This document shows, in pieces, positions 1 to 9,300 of a stretch of 64,000 nt of DNA; positions within the stretch are counted from its first letter, which is position 1; each line of letters begins with the position of its first letter. This DNA comes from Perkinsus olseni (Eukaryota > Perkinsozoa > Perkinsida > Perkinsidae). Below the pieces are notes generated by a model. It did no database searches. It was not told where the DNA came from and saw nothing but the letters and a program-made list of their open reading frames with translations. The position numbers and the translations under genes are program-made. Location of the stretch: contig JABANP010000119.1 of assembly GCA_013115135.1 (NCBI GenBank), positions 1 through 64,000 of the forward strand, in the 5' to 3' direction.

Positions 1-36
1 CTCAGATCAGTACTCTTCTTTTCCAAGCTGTTTGTC

Positions 37-2205
37 GTGGAAATGCTACTTCTCAAGCTGGACATGTACTCCGGCCTCTGGCATTATAGCCGCGGCCGAA
101 GAGCACTATCAGTGAAAACTTTCCTTTACCACACCCCATGGTATATGTCCCGAGATACCTCAGGTTGCCGTTTGGGCTCCAAAGGAGCTCCAGCTTCATT
201 CATGCGTATGGTCGCCACTGTGTTCGCAGACATGCTCTGCCAGACTGATAGTAATGGTGATGTTTGTTTAGCGGCCTACACGGATGATCTGCTGGTGAGT
301 AGTAGATCCTGGAAGGATCATCTCGCCCATCTCGCTCGAGTCTTTGAGCGGTGTCTTGAGAAGGGCGTCCGTCTCAAACCTTCCAAATGCTACTTCGGCT
401 TACCTCAGATCGACTACGTTGGTTATCGGGTGTCAAGAGAAGGCATTTCCCCTGATCCCTTGAAGGCGAGTGAGATCGCTCATATCAGCACTCCGACCGG
501 TAAGACACAGTTGAAAGCTTTCCTGGGTCTGAGCGGCTACTACAGGGATCATATACGGGACTACGCATCCCGTACTTTTAATTTACGCCGCCTCACTCGT
601 GATAATGTATCGTGGAGATGGAGTGCTATAGAACAGTCCGAGTTTGATGACATCAAGAATTCACTCTCTGACTCTGTTCTTGTTCACCCAGATTTCAAGA
701 GGCCTTTCATCGTCCAGGCTGATGGAAGCAGCCGCGGCCTAGGAGCCGCCTTGTGCCAATTGGATGATAATGGTCGTGAACGTCCGATGAAGTTTGCCAG
801 CCGAGCCTTATCTGCGGCTGAGAGTAAGTGGTCCACTGAGCAGATAGAGTTGCTCGCAATCCTCTGGGCTGTTGAGCGCTGGCACTATTACCTTTTCGGC
901 CGTCGCTTTAAGATAGTGACCGACCATGATAATCTCCGGTGGTTGCTCAACGTCTCGCCTAGGAAGCCCCGTCTCTGTCGGTGGGTACTACGACTGTGTG
1001 AGTACGATTTCGACATCGTTCATCGAAAAGGGGCTCAGCAGACCAATGTCGACTTCTTCAGTCGATATCCTCCCTCTGCTTCAGGTGAAAGTAACCACCC
1101 CGATGAACACGTTCGGTCCTACTGTGCTGTATGCCACAGTGACGGTAAAAGACGGCGACTGGGTAGTGACACTGTCAGCCTACTAGTCCCATCAGTTCCA
1201 TCATTATCATCATCTGCCCTTTACGCTGGCGTCAATGTGGCCGTTGTCTCTCAAGAGAAGCCTCCGCTCCGTTTACCAAGCCGCCAGGATATCATAGAGA
1301 GCCAGCGACGTGACCCAGCTGTCAGTCAGATTATCCAGAATTTGCCGCAGAGCGGAGATGACAGCTTTTACCGATTAGACCCTATCGATGGCGCCCTGCT
1401 CATGGTTGCTCCATATCCCGATGCCTGGGATATCCCCGAGGATGTGGAAGAGCTGGTAATACCCGCGGAGTACCAACTTACCTTCCTTCGTTACTTCCAC
1501 ATCCAACCTGACAGCGCACATCGGGGGCGAGAGGCTACGCTTTCGAGCATTGGTCGCTCATTTTGGTGGCCTAATCTGGCTCGAACTGTGAAGAAGTTCT
1601 GTAAACACTGTCTAGGCTGTCAGTTGAGGAAGAAATCTAATGATCAGATGGTTGGCCGGCTCAGAACATCCATTTATACTAAACCATTCTCTGCCCTAGG
1701 CATTGATCTCATCGAAATGCCGCCTGGCGAGAGCGACATTGAGGGGCATCCGTACCATTTCATTTTTCACGCGGTCTGTCTATTTTCGAATTTTGTTATC
1801 GCTCGTCCGTTGCGCTCGAAGAGTATGGGCGTTGTGGCAAGATGCCTGTTCGACGAAGTCATATGTCACCATGGTTATTTCAGTACCGTAAGGTCCGATC
1901 GTGGTAGGGAATTCTGTAATTCCTTACTGGATGAACTCTACAAAATCGGCCATGTTGAGATTCAGCGCACTTCGTCGCTGAGAGCTCAATTTAATGGTCA
2001 ATGTGAACGGGCCCACAGATTCCCGATGGATGCCCTGGCGATACTCTGCAGTGGTCGTGAAGAGATCTGGCCACAGTTTCTACAACCGGTAACATTTGCC
2101 CATAATACGAATGTAGGAACTGGTCGGTTATTTTCTCCGTACTTCATCACTCATGGTGGTCGGAATCCTCCTACGGTAGGAGTCCTACCCTACCTGATCT
2201 CCTGA
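37..2205 (+). pseudogene. pol: Retrotransposon pol fragment (RT, RNase H, integrase), broken
   Basis: Reading frame of 722 codons covering the RT palm (Y-T-D-D at 277-288, where copy B has the usual Y-M-D-D), RNase H (VQADGSS start and TDHDNLRWL), an integrase HHCC zinc finger (HIQPDSAHRG then CKHCLGC) and the DDE core (IDLIEMP, VRSDRGREF, NGQCER). The start shown is not a true start, because the gene continues beyond the window. The frame ends at 2205 because of a ~14 bp insertion near 2178-2192 absent from copy B. A second 53 bp insertion follows near 2279. The first ~45 residues are scrambled relative to copy B by several frameshifts. No function is expected. Confidence 0.85.
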
Positions 2206-2275
2206 TGAAGAATCCTGGTACTTCGTATGATCCAACGGACTTGGAAGTAGACTCGATGGCAATTGGTATGGTGGA

Positions 2276-3463
2276 ATGATTCCACCATACCAATTGCCAT
2301 CGAGTCAATCATCCGAGATTCCACTGGAATCTATGAAAACTGCTCACGTCTGCGTCCGACTCGCCCTTCTGGACGCTCGGATGAAGGCAAAAAACAAGTA
2401 TGATAGAAATCGGTCTACACCCGACTTCGCCGAGGGTGACATCGTTGGTCTACGAGCACCACCCAGACAGTCCAAGCTGAGCTTGAAGTGGCGTGGTCCC
2501 TTCATCGTGAGTGATCCTTGCAACAACACCGTAGTTCTGAAGAGTGTTCCACATGGACCCCCCAGTACCAGTACCCGAGTCAATGTTGATAGATTGATTC
2601 ATTTGAATCTGTCGGGGGATCTCGGAACTACTACTACTGCTGACAGACTTGGTGAACGCGACCAGCAGAATCTTGCTGATGTTCCCGTCATACCTGTTCC
2701 TAGACAAACTACTGGTGATCCTCGTGTCTCGGCTCCGTCAGTTGTTACAACGCCGCCTGAGCGACTTCCTAAGCAGTCCATCACAGAAGCAGATACTCGA
2801 CAAGTGTGCCCTGACAAGCTTTCCAGAGTCGGTGATACTCATCAGCGAGGAGCTGCTGAGGGGTCGGATGAATTGACTGATCATGGACGAGATTTCGCCT
2901 TGGTTGATAGGAGTTCGCGAGATGACTTCGTGGCTATCGGTACTACCCAAGATGATAGAACGATGATCACTGCGTTGTTCAACGCATGCCCTGAACAGGG
3001 TGGTTTAAGTCCGAGACGAGCAGTGGAACTCATCATGGGTTATCCGGGATATCGCAGAGGATATTTGAAGAATGTTATTCGCCACACGATTTCATTAACC
3101 ATCGACCGTTATGGTTGGTTGCAGCGACTTCATGATCGTCTTTACTTCATCGAGGATACTTTGGGTGTTGGATACGTTATTGGCGAGCTTCTGCGCAGCA
3201 GCATTACAGGTGAGGAGAAGCAGCACTTGGTACGATTCTATCAAACCGTTCGTCCTGGAAGTGACGTTATACGTGAGGAGAGAACGCCGTCAGAGTGGAT
3301 CCAGGATCGTGATGTTATCTTTCCTTTGGCGGTGACCACGGAGAGGTTGCCGAACGGTCACCTGCGATTGACTAAGGAGTCTTTTGCGAGGTTAGAACCT
3401 TACAATTTCAGTCTCGAGGATTATGACCCTCCCTCCGTTGGTCTTTACGATTCGGGATTTTGA
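2276..3463 (+). pseudogene. pol: Integrase C-terminal part plus unknown tail, copy A
   Basis: Continuation of pol in another frame after the insertions at 2178-2332. It has a chromo/GPY-type integrase end (KLSLKWRGPFIV about residues 64-75), a Pro/Thr-rich linker, then a folded-looking region of about 170 residues (from MITALFNACPEQGG) with no similarity I recognise. Its opening ~60 residues have a winged-helix feel (short helices, then YGWLQRL), but this is inference. The frame is open to a natural stop 37 bases before the 3' LTR, so copy A keeps the full tail whereas copy B is frameshifted near 5190. Confidence 0.75.
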
Positions 3464-3484
3464 TGTACTCCTTCCGTCCTTATC

Positions 3485-3499
3485 GAAGAAGGGGTAGAA
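3485..3499 (+). other. Polypurine tract, copy A
   Basis: The 15-base purine-rich run GAAGAAGGGGTAGAA lies immediately before the 3' LTR. This is where plus-strand DNA synthesis starts in LTR retrotransposons. The same run is found in the same place in copy B (5032-5046, minus strand). Confidence 0.75.
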
Positions 3500-3715
3500 T
3501 GTAGTGGGATGTTGCGCACTTCGTGTGCATGCGTGCTCTATCAGATCTATAGCTAATCGGCGCGGCTGGTGTAGTTGGTCGTCGTCCCAGCTCTTAGCGC
3601 CCTCTATCGTCACTCCTCTCACTAACCACTTAACCTGAGGCCCCTCGCGGTTGTGTTAACTGAGTCTGAGCACTAGAGTCACCACTAGTTATACCCGATA
3701 CGAACCCTAGCAACA
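3500..3715 (+). repeat. 3' LTR of copy A
   Basis: A 216 bp repeat starting TGTAGTGGG and ending CAACA, matching the two copy-B LTRs (4817-5031; 11146-11360). Very short for a gypsy LTR. Termini are TGT...ACA, as expected for integrase recognition. Confidence 0.85.
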
Positions 3716-4816
3716 AGCAAATCGTAGTGCAGGGGACAACTGTGTATGCGTGAGGCAGCGCGCGTCACCGAAGCGTGCAAGGGAAACTGTTCATCGTGTG
3801 CCTCGCGACGCGAGGTGGGTCGGTGTCCGGCACTGCAACTGGTAGATGTCTTTGACCCGCCTGTCCCTCCCCTTTACTGCCTTGCCTTCTTCGCCAGTCA
3901 TCGTGTGCACGATCACGAGCACACTGATGCCGAATCTGTACTGTGGGCCAGTTCTGAGGATTGGCTCCCGAGCGTCCGTCTCTGTGAACTAAGCACTCGC
4001 TGGATATCTTATCTCGATGGCAGGTACGGACTAAGTCTAATTCAGGTCTACCGAGAATAGCTCCTGTATCACATTCGCCATCCGTAATCGGTCTCAGGGT
4101 TGATAGTTGAACTGTGCCTCGATCGGCCTTTGGGCCAGATCTGTCTCAGTAGCATGTCTCTCCCATTGCGCAGCTAGCCCAAGATAACCTCAGTAGTTCC
4201 AGTCGGTTAACGGCGACCGCGCTTAGTAGTGAGCAGGACGCGCATAGGGTATGCGCGCCTGTTCCTATACGCGCATACCCTATGCGCGTCCCTGCTCACT
4301 ACTAGCGCGGTCGCCGTTAACCGACTGGAGACACTGAGGTTATCTTAGAATTGCTTCTCGCAATGGGAGAGACATACTACGAGACAGATCTGTTAAGGCC
4401 GATCGAGCACAGTTCAACTATCCAACCCTGAACCGATTACGGATGGCAGGGAATGTGATACAGGAGCTATTCTCGGTAGACCTGAATAGCTTAGTCCGTA
4501 CCTGCCATCGAGATAAGATATCCAGCAGTCTTAGTTCACAGAGACGGACGCTCAGGGAGCCAATCCTCAGAACTGGCCCACAGTACAAATTCGGCATCAG
4601 TGTGCTCGTGATCATGCACACGATGACTGGCGAGAGAGGCAAGGCAGTAAGGGAGGGACGGGCGGGTCAAAGACATCTACCGGACACCCGGCATCACAGT
4701 GCCGGACACCGACCCCTCGCGTCGCGAGGCACACGATGAACAGTTTCCCTTGCACACTTCGGTGACGCGCGCTGCCTCGTACGCATACACAGTTGTCCCC
4801 TGCACTACGATTTGCT
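3716..4816. other. Palindromic spacer between the two 3' LTRs
   Basis: About 1.1 kb made of two ~540 bp inverted arms meeting at a GC-rich hairpin (4237-4290). Arms differ by several substitutions and small indels (for example near 3757/4776 and 3830/4693). The short open frames here are not conserved between arms and I see no gene. It is most simply the host flank of the ancestral insertion that was inverted together with it. Confidence 0.7.
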
Positions 4817-5031
4817 TGTTGTAGGGTTCGTATCGGGTATAACTAGTGGGGACTCTAGTGCTCAGATTCAGTTAACACAACCGCGAGGAGCCTTAGGTTA
4901 AGTGGTTAGTGAGAGGAGTGACGATAGAGGGCGCTAAGAGCTGGGACGACGACCAACTACACCAGCCGCGCCGATTAGCTATAGATCTGATAAAGCACGC
5001 ATGCACACGAAGTGCGCAACATCCCACTACA
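4817..5031 (-). repeat. 3' LTR of copy B
   Basis: 215 bp, TGTAGTGGG...CAACA on the minus strand, nearly identical to 11146-11360 and 3500-3715. Confidence 0.85.
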
Positions 5032-5046
5032 TTCTACCCCTTCTTC
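5032..5046 (-). other. Polypurine tract, copy B
   Basis: GAAGAAGGGGTAGAA on the minus strand directly abutting the 3' LTR, identical to the copy A tract. Confidence 0.75.
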
Positions 5047-5159
5047 GAGAAGAACGGAAGGAGTACATCAAAATCCCGAATCGTAAAGACCAACGGAGGG
5101 AGGGTCATAATCCTCAAGACTGAAATTGTATGGTTCTAACCTCGCAAATGACTCCTTAG

Positions 5160-6272
5160 TCAATCGCCGTTGACCGTTCGGCAACTTTCCGTGGTCACCG
5201 CCAAAGGAAAGATAATATCACGATCCTGGATCCACTCTGACGGCATTCTCTCCTCACGTATAACGTCACTTCCAGGACGAACGGTTTGATAGAATCGTAC
5301 CAAGTGCTGCTTCTCCTCACCTGTAATGCTGCTGCGCAGAAGCTCGCCAATAACGTATCCAACACCCAAAGTATCCTCGATGAAGTAAAGACGATCATGA
5401 AGTCGCTGCAACCAACCATAACGGTCGATGGTTAATGAAATCGTGTGGCGAATAACATTCTTCAAATATCCTCTGCGATATCCCGGATAACCCATGATGA
5501 GTTCCACTGCTCGTCTCGGACTTAAACCACCCTGTTCAGGGCATGCGTTGAACAACGCAGTGATCATCGTTCTATCATCTTGGGTAGTACCGATAGCCAC
5601 GAAGTCATCTCTCGAACTCCTATCAACCAAGGCGAAATCTCGTTCATGATCAGTCAATTCATCCGACCCCTCAGCAGCTCCTTGTTGATGAGTATCACCG
5701 ACTCTGGAAAGCTTGTCAGGGCACACTTGTCGAGTATCTGCTTCTGTGATGGACTGCTTAGGAAGTCGCTCAGGCGGCGTTGTAATAACTGACGGAGCCG
5801 GGATACGAGGATCACCAGTAGTTTGTCTAGAACCAGGTATGACGGGAACATCAGCAAGATTCTGCTGGTCGCCAATACCAAGTCTGTCAGCAGTAGTAGT
5901 AGTTCCGAGATCCCCCGACAGATTCAAATGAATCAATCTATCAACATTGACTCGGGTACTGGTACTGGGGGGTCCATGTGGAACACTCTTCAGAACTACG
6001 GTGTTGTTGCAAGGATCACTCACGATGAAGGGACCACGCCACTTCAAGCTCAGCTTGGACTGTCTGGGTGGTGCTCGTAGACCAACGATGTCACCCTCGG
6101 CGAAGTCGGGTGTAGACCGATTTCTATCATACTTGTTTTTCGCCTTCATCCGAGCGTCTATAAGGGCGAGTCGGACGCAGACGTGGGCAATTTTCATAGA
6201 TTCCACCATGCCAATTGCCATCGAGTCTACTTCCAAGTCCGTTGGATCATACGAAGTACCAGGATTCTTCAT
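5160..6272 (-). pseudogene. pol: Integrase C-terminal part plus unknown tail, copy B
   Basis: Counterpart of 2276-3463. It contains the GPF-type integrase end and most of the unknown tail. A single-base deletion near 5190, relative to copy A, shifts the frame and ends it at 5160, losing roughly the last 40 residues. It is separated from the main gag-pol frame by a ~14 bp insertion near 6395-6415 that puts it out of frame. Confidence 0.75.
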
Positions 6273-6370
6273 CAGAAGATCAGGTAGGGTAGGAGGATTC
6301 CGACCACCATGAGTGATGAAGTACGGAGAAAATAACCGACCAGTTCCTACATTAGTATTATGGGCGAATG

Positions 6371-9300
6371 TTACCGGTTGTAGAAACTGCGGCCAGATGA
6401 TCTGGCCCAGATCTCTTCACGACCACTGCAGAGTATCGCCAGGGCATCCATCGGGAATCTGTGGGCCCGTTCACATTGTCCATTAAATTGAGCCCTCAGC
6501 GACGAAGTGCGCTGAATCTCAACATGGCCGATTTTGTAGAGTTCATCCAGTAAGGAATTACAGAATTCCCTACCACGATCAGATCTTACGGTATTGAAAT
6601 AACCATGATGACATATGACTTCGTCGAACAGGCATCTTGCCACAACGCCCATACTCTTCGATCGCAACGGACGAGCGATAACAAAATTCGAAAATAGACA
6701 GACCGCGTGAAAAATGAAATGGTACGGATGCCCCTCAATGTCGCTCTCGCCAGGCGGCATTTCGATGAGATCAATGCCTAGGGCAGAGAATGGTTTAGTA
6801 TAAATGGATGTTCTGAGCCGGCCAACCATCTGATCATTAGATTTCTTCCTCAACTGACAGCCTAGACAGTGTTTACAGAACTTCTTCACAGTCCGAGCCA
6901 GATTAGGCCACCAAAATGAGCGACCAATGCTCGAAAGCGTAGCCTCTCGCCCCCGATGTGCGCTGTCAGGTTGGATGTGGAAGTAACGAAGGAAGGTGAG
7001 TTGGTGCTCCGCCGGTATTACCAACTTTTCCACATCCTCGGGGATATCCCAGGCATCGGGATACGGAGCAACCATGAGCAGGGCACCATCGATAGGGTCT
7101 AATCGGTAAAAGCTGTCATCTCCGCTCTGCGGCAAATTCTGGATAATCTGACTGACAGCTGGGTCACGTCGCTGGCTCTCTATGATATCCTGGCGGCTTG
7201 GTAAACGGAGCGGAGGCTTCTCTTGAGAGTCAACGGCCACATTGACGCCAGCGTAAAGGGCAGATGATGATAATGATGGAACTGATGGGACTAGTAGACT
7301 GTCGCTACCCAGTCGCCGTCTTTTACCGTCACTATGGCATACAGCACAGTAGGACCGAACGTGCTCATCTGGGTTGTTACTCTCACCTGACGCAGAGGGA
7401 GGATATCGACTGAAGAAGTCGACATTGGTCTGCTGAGCCCCTTTTCGATGGACGATGTCGAAATCGTACTCACACAGTCGTAGTACCCACCGACAGAGAC
7501 GGGGCTTCCTAGGCGAGACGTTGAGCAACCACCGGAGATTATCATGGTCGGTCACTATCTTAAAGCGACGGCCGAAAAGGTAATAGTGCCAGCGCTCAAC
7601 AGCCCAGAAGATTGCGAGCAACTCTATCTGCTCAGTGGACCACTTACTCTCAGCCGCAGATAAGGCTCGGCTGGCAAACTTCACCGGACGTTCACGACCA
7701 TTATCATCCAATTGGCACAAGGCGGCTCCTAGGCCGCGGCTGCTTCCATCAGCCTGGACGATGAAAGGCCTCTTGAAATCTGGGTGAACAAGAACAGAGT
7801 CAGAGAGTGAATTCTTGATGTCATCAAACTCGGACTGTTCTATAGCACTCCATCTCCACGATACATTATCACGAGTGAGGCGGCGTAAATGAAAGGTACG
7901 GGATGCGTAGTCCCGTATATGATCCCTGTAGTAGCCGCTCAGACCCAGGAAAGCTTTCAACTGTGTCTTACCGGTTGGAGTGCTGATATGAGCGATTTCA
8001 CTGGCCTTCAAGGGATCAGGGAAAATGCCTTCTCTTGACACCCGATAACCAACGTAGTCGATCTGAGATAAGCCGAAGTAGCATTTGGAAGGTTTGAGAC
8101 GGACGCCCTTCTCAAGACACCGCTCAAAGACTCGAGCGAGATGGGCGAGATGGTCCTTCCAGGATCTACTACTCACCAGCAGATCATCCATGTAGGCCGC
8201 TAAACAAACATCACCATTACTATCAGTCTGGCAGAGCATGTCTGCGAACACAGTGGCGACCATACGCATGAATGAAGCTGGAGCTCCTTGGAGCCCAAAC
8301 GGCAACCTGAGGTATTCGTATATACCATAGGGTGTGGTAAAGGAAGTTTTACTGATGTGCTCTTCGGCCATGGCTATATGCCAGAAGCCGGAGTACATGT
8401 CCAGCTTGGAGAAGTAGCATTTCCCCGACAACTTGGAAAGAAGAGTACTGATCTGAGGAAGAGGATAACTATCGAACTGAGTGATCGCATTGAGTCTGCG
8501 ATAATCAACAACGAGTCTAGGGCGAACCTTCTCGCCATGCTCATCCTTCTTACTCACGATTAAGACAGGAGAGCTCCACGGACTATTACTTGGCCGACAA
8601 ATGCCTTCCGCAACCATCCGATCCAGCTCAGTTTTTACAAACTGAACCTGGCTTTCTGGGATGGCATATGGGGTGCAGTAAATTGGGGGATGATCTCCCG
8701 TCTCAATACGATGCTTGTACCCCTTAACCTCACTAAAAGGTTCACCTGGCAAATGGAAGGCTCGGCAATATTTAGTGATGACCTTCTCAAGGTCAGCCCG
8801 TTGTTGAGTCGATAGTTCCTTACATTCCTCTAACTTAATGGCCCTCAGCACCAAAGCTGCATACTCCGTATCTCCCCTCGGACCACTATGGTCCTCTGCA
8901 GCTCCAGTGGGCGGCAAGTCACGATCAGGCTCACGGAAAATCTCTTCACGGGCCTCGTCCAACTTCTCCTTCTCCGCTCTAAGTTGAGCTCGAAGGGAGT
9001 CAGACAGCTTCTCAGAACCACCGTTAACAATCCGGCCAATGGGCTCGTAGCTCCTCAGCTGTATCGGTACCGGTGAGATGTTGGCAACAAGGACGTTGAA
9101 GGAACCGAAGGCAATAGACGATGTATCCAGTGGCCCATCAACCACAAAATATTTTCCATTGCCGTTGATACCAACATCCTTCACCCAGGCGTTGTCCGGA
9201 AGCGTTACCTCCTTCTGTGAGAAGCACACATTCACCTCATTCAGACCGGGTTGTAGAACAGTGGAGAAGTTACAACGGACGAGGTCAACGGTGTTCGACA

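Larger units (their letters stand above)
1..3715 (+). mobile_element. Ty3/gypsy LTR retrotransposon, copy A, 5'-truncated by the window
   Basis: The 3' part of an LTR retrotransposon: reverse transcriptase from just before the active site, RNase H, integrase, a C-terminal extension, polypurine tract and 3' LTR. The order RT-RNaseH-integrase places it in Ty3/gypsy (Metaviridae-like) rather than Ty1/copia. Gag, protease and the 5' LTR would lie left of base 1. It is the mirror partner of copy B. The first ~160 bases differ from copy B by many single-base indels, whereas the rest differs mainly by sparse substitutions. Confidence 0.9.
1..8457. repeat. Giant inverted repeat (retroelement plus flank)
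   Basis: The first 4.25 kb and the stretch 4270-8457 are reverse complements of each other with a few percent divergence. The central hairpin is visible directly: 4237-4257 pairs with 4270-4290 around a 12-base loop (4258-4269). Each arm contains about 540 bp of non-LTR flank (3716-4257; 4270-4816), a 3' LTR, and the 3' part of a gypsy-type pol gene. The left arm runs into the window edge, so its real length is unknown. Shared flank beyond both LTRs means a segment was duplicated in inverted orientation; two independent insertions would not carry the same flank. A fold-back assembly artefact is the main alternative. Confidence 0.9.

Noticed and set aside
3746..4060. 104-codon open frame in the palindrome arm
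   Set aside because: Not preserved in the mirror arm (4418-4742), no motif; chance frame in GC-rich sequence.
8288..8563. Plus-strand open frames inside copy B (for example 8288-8563, 9356-9703)
   Set aside because: Antisense shadows of gag-pol; no domains.
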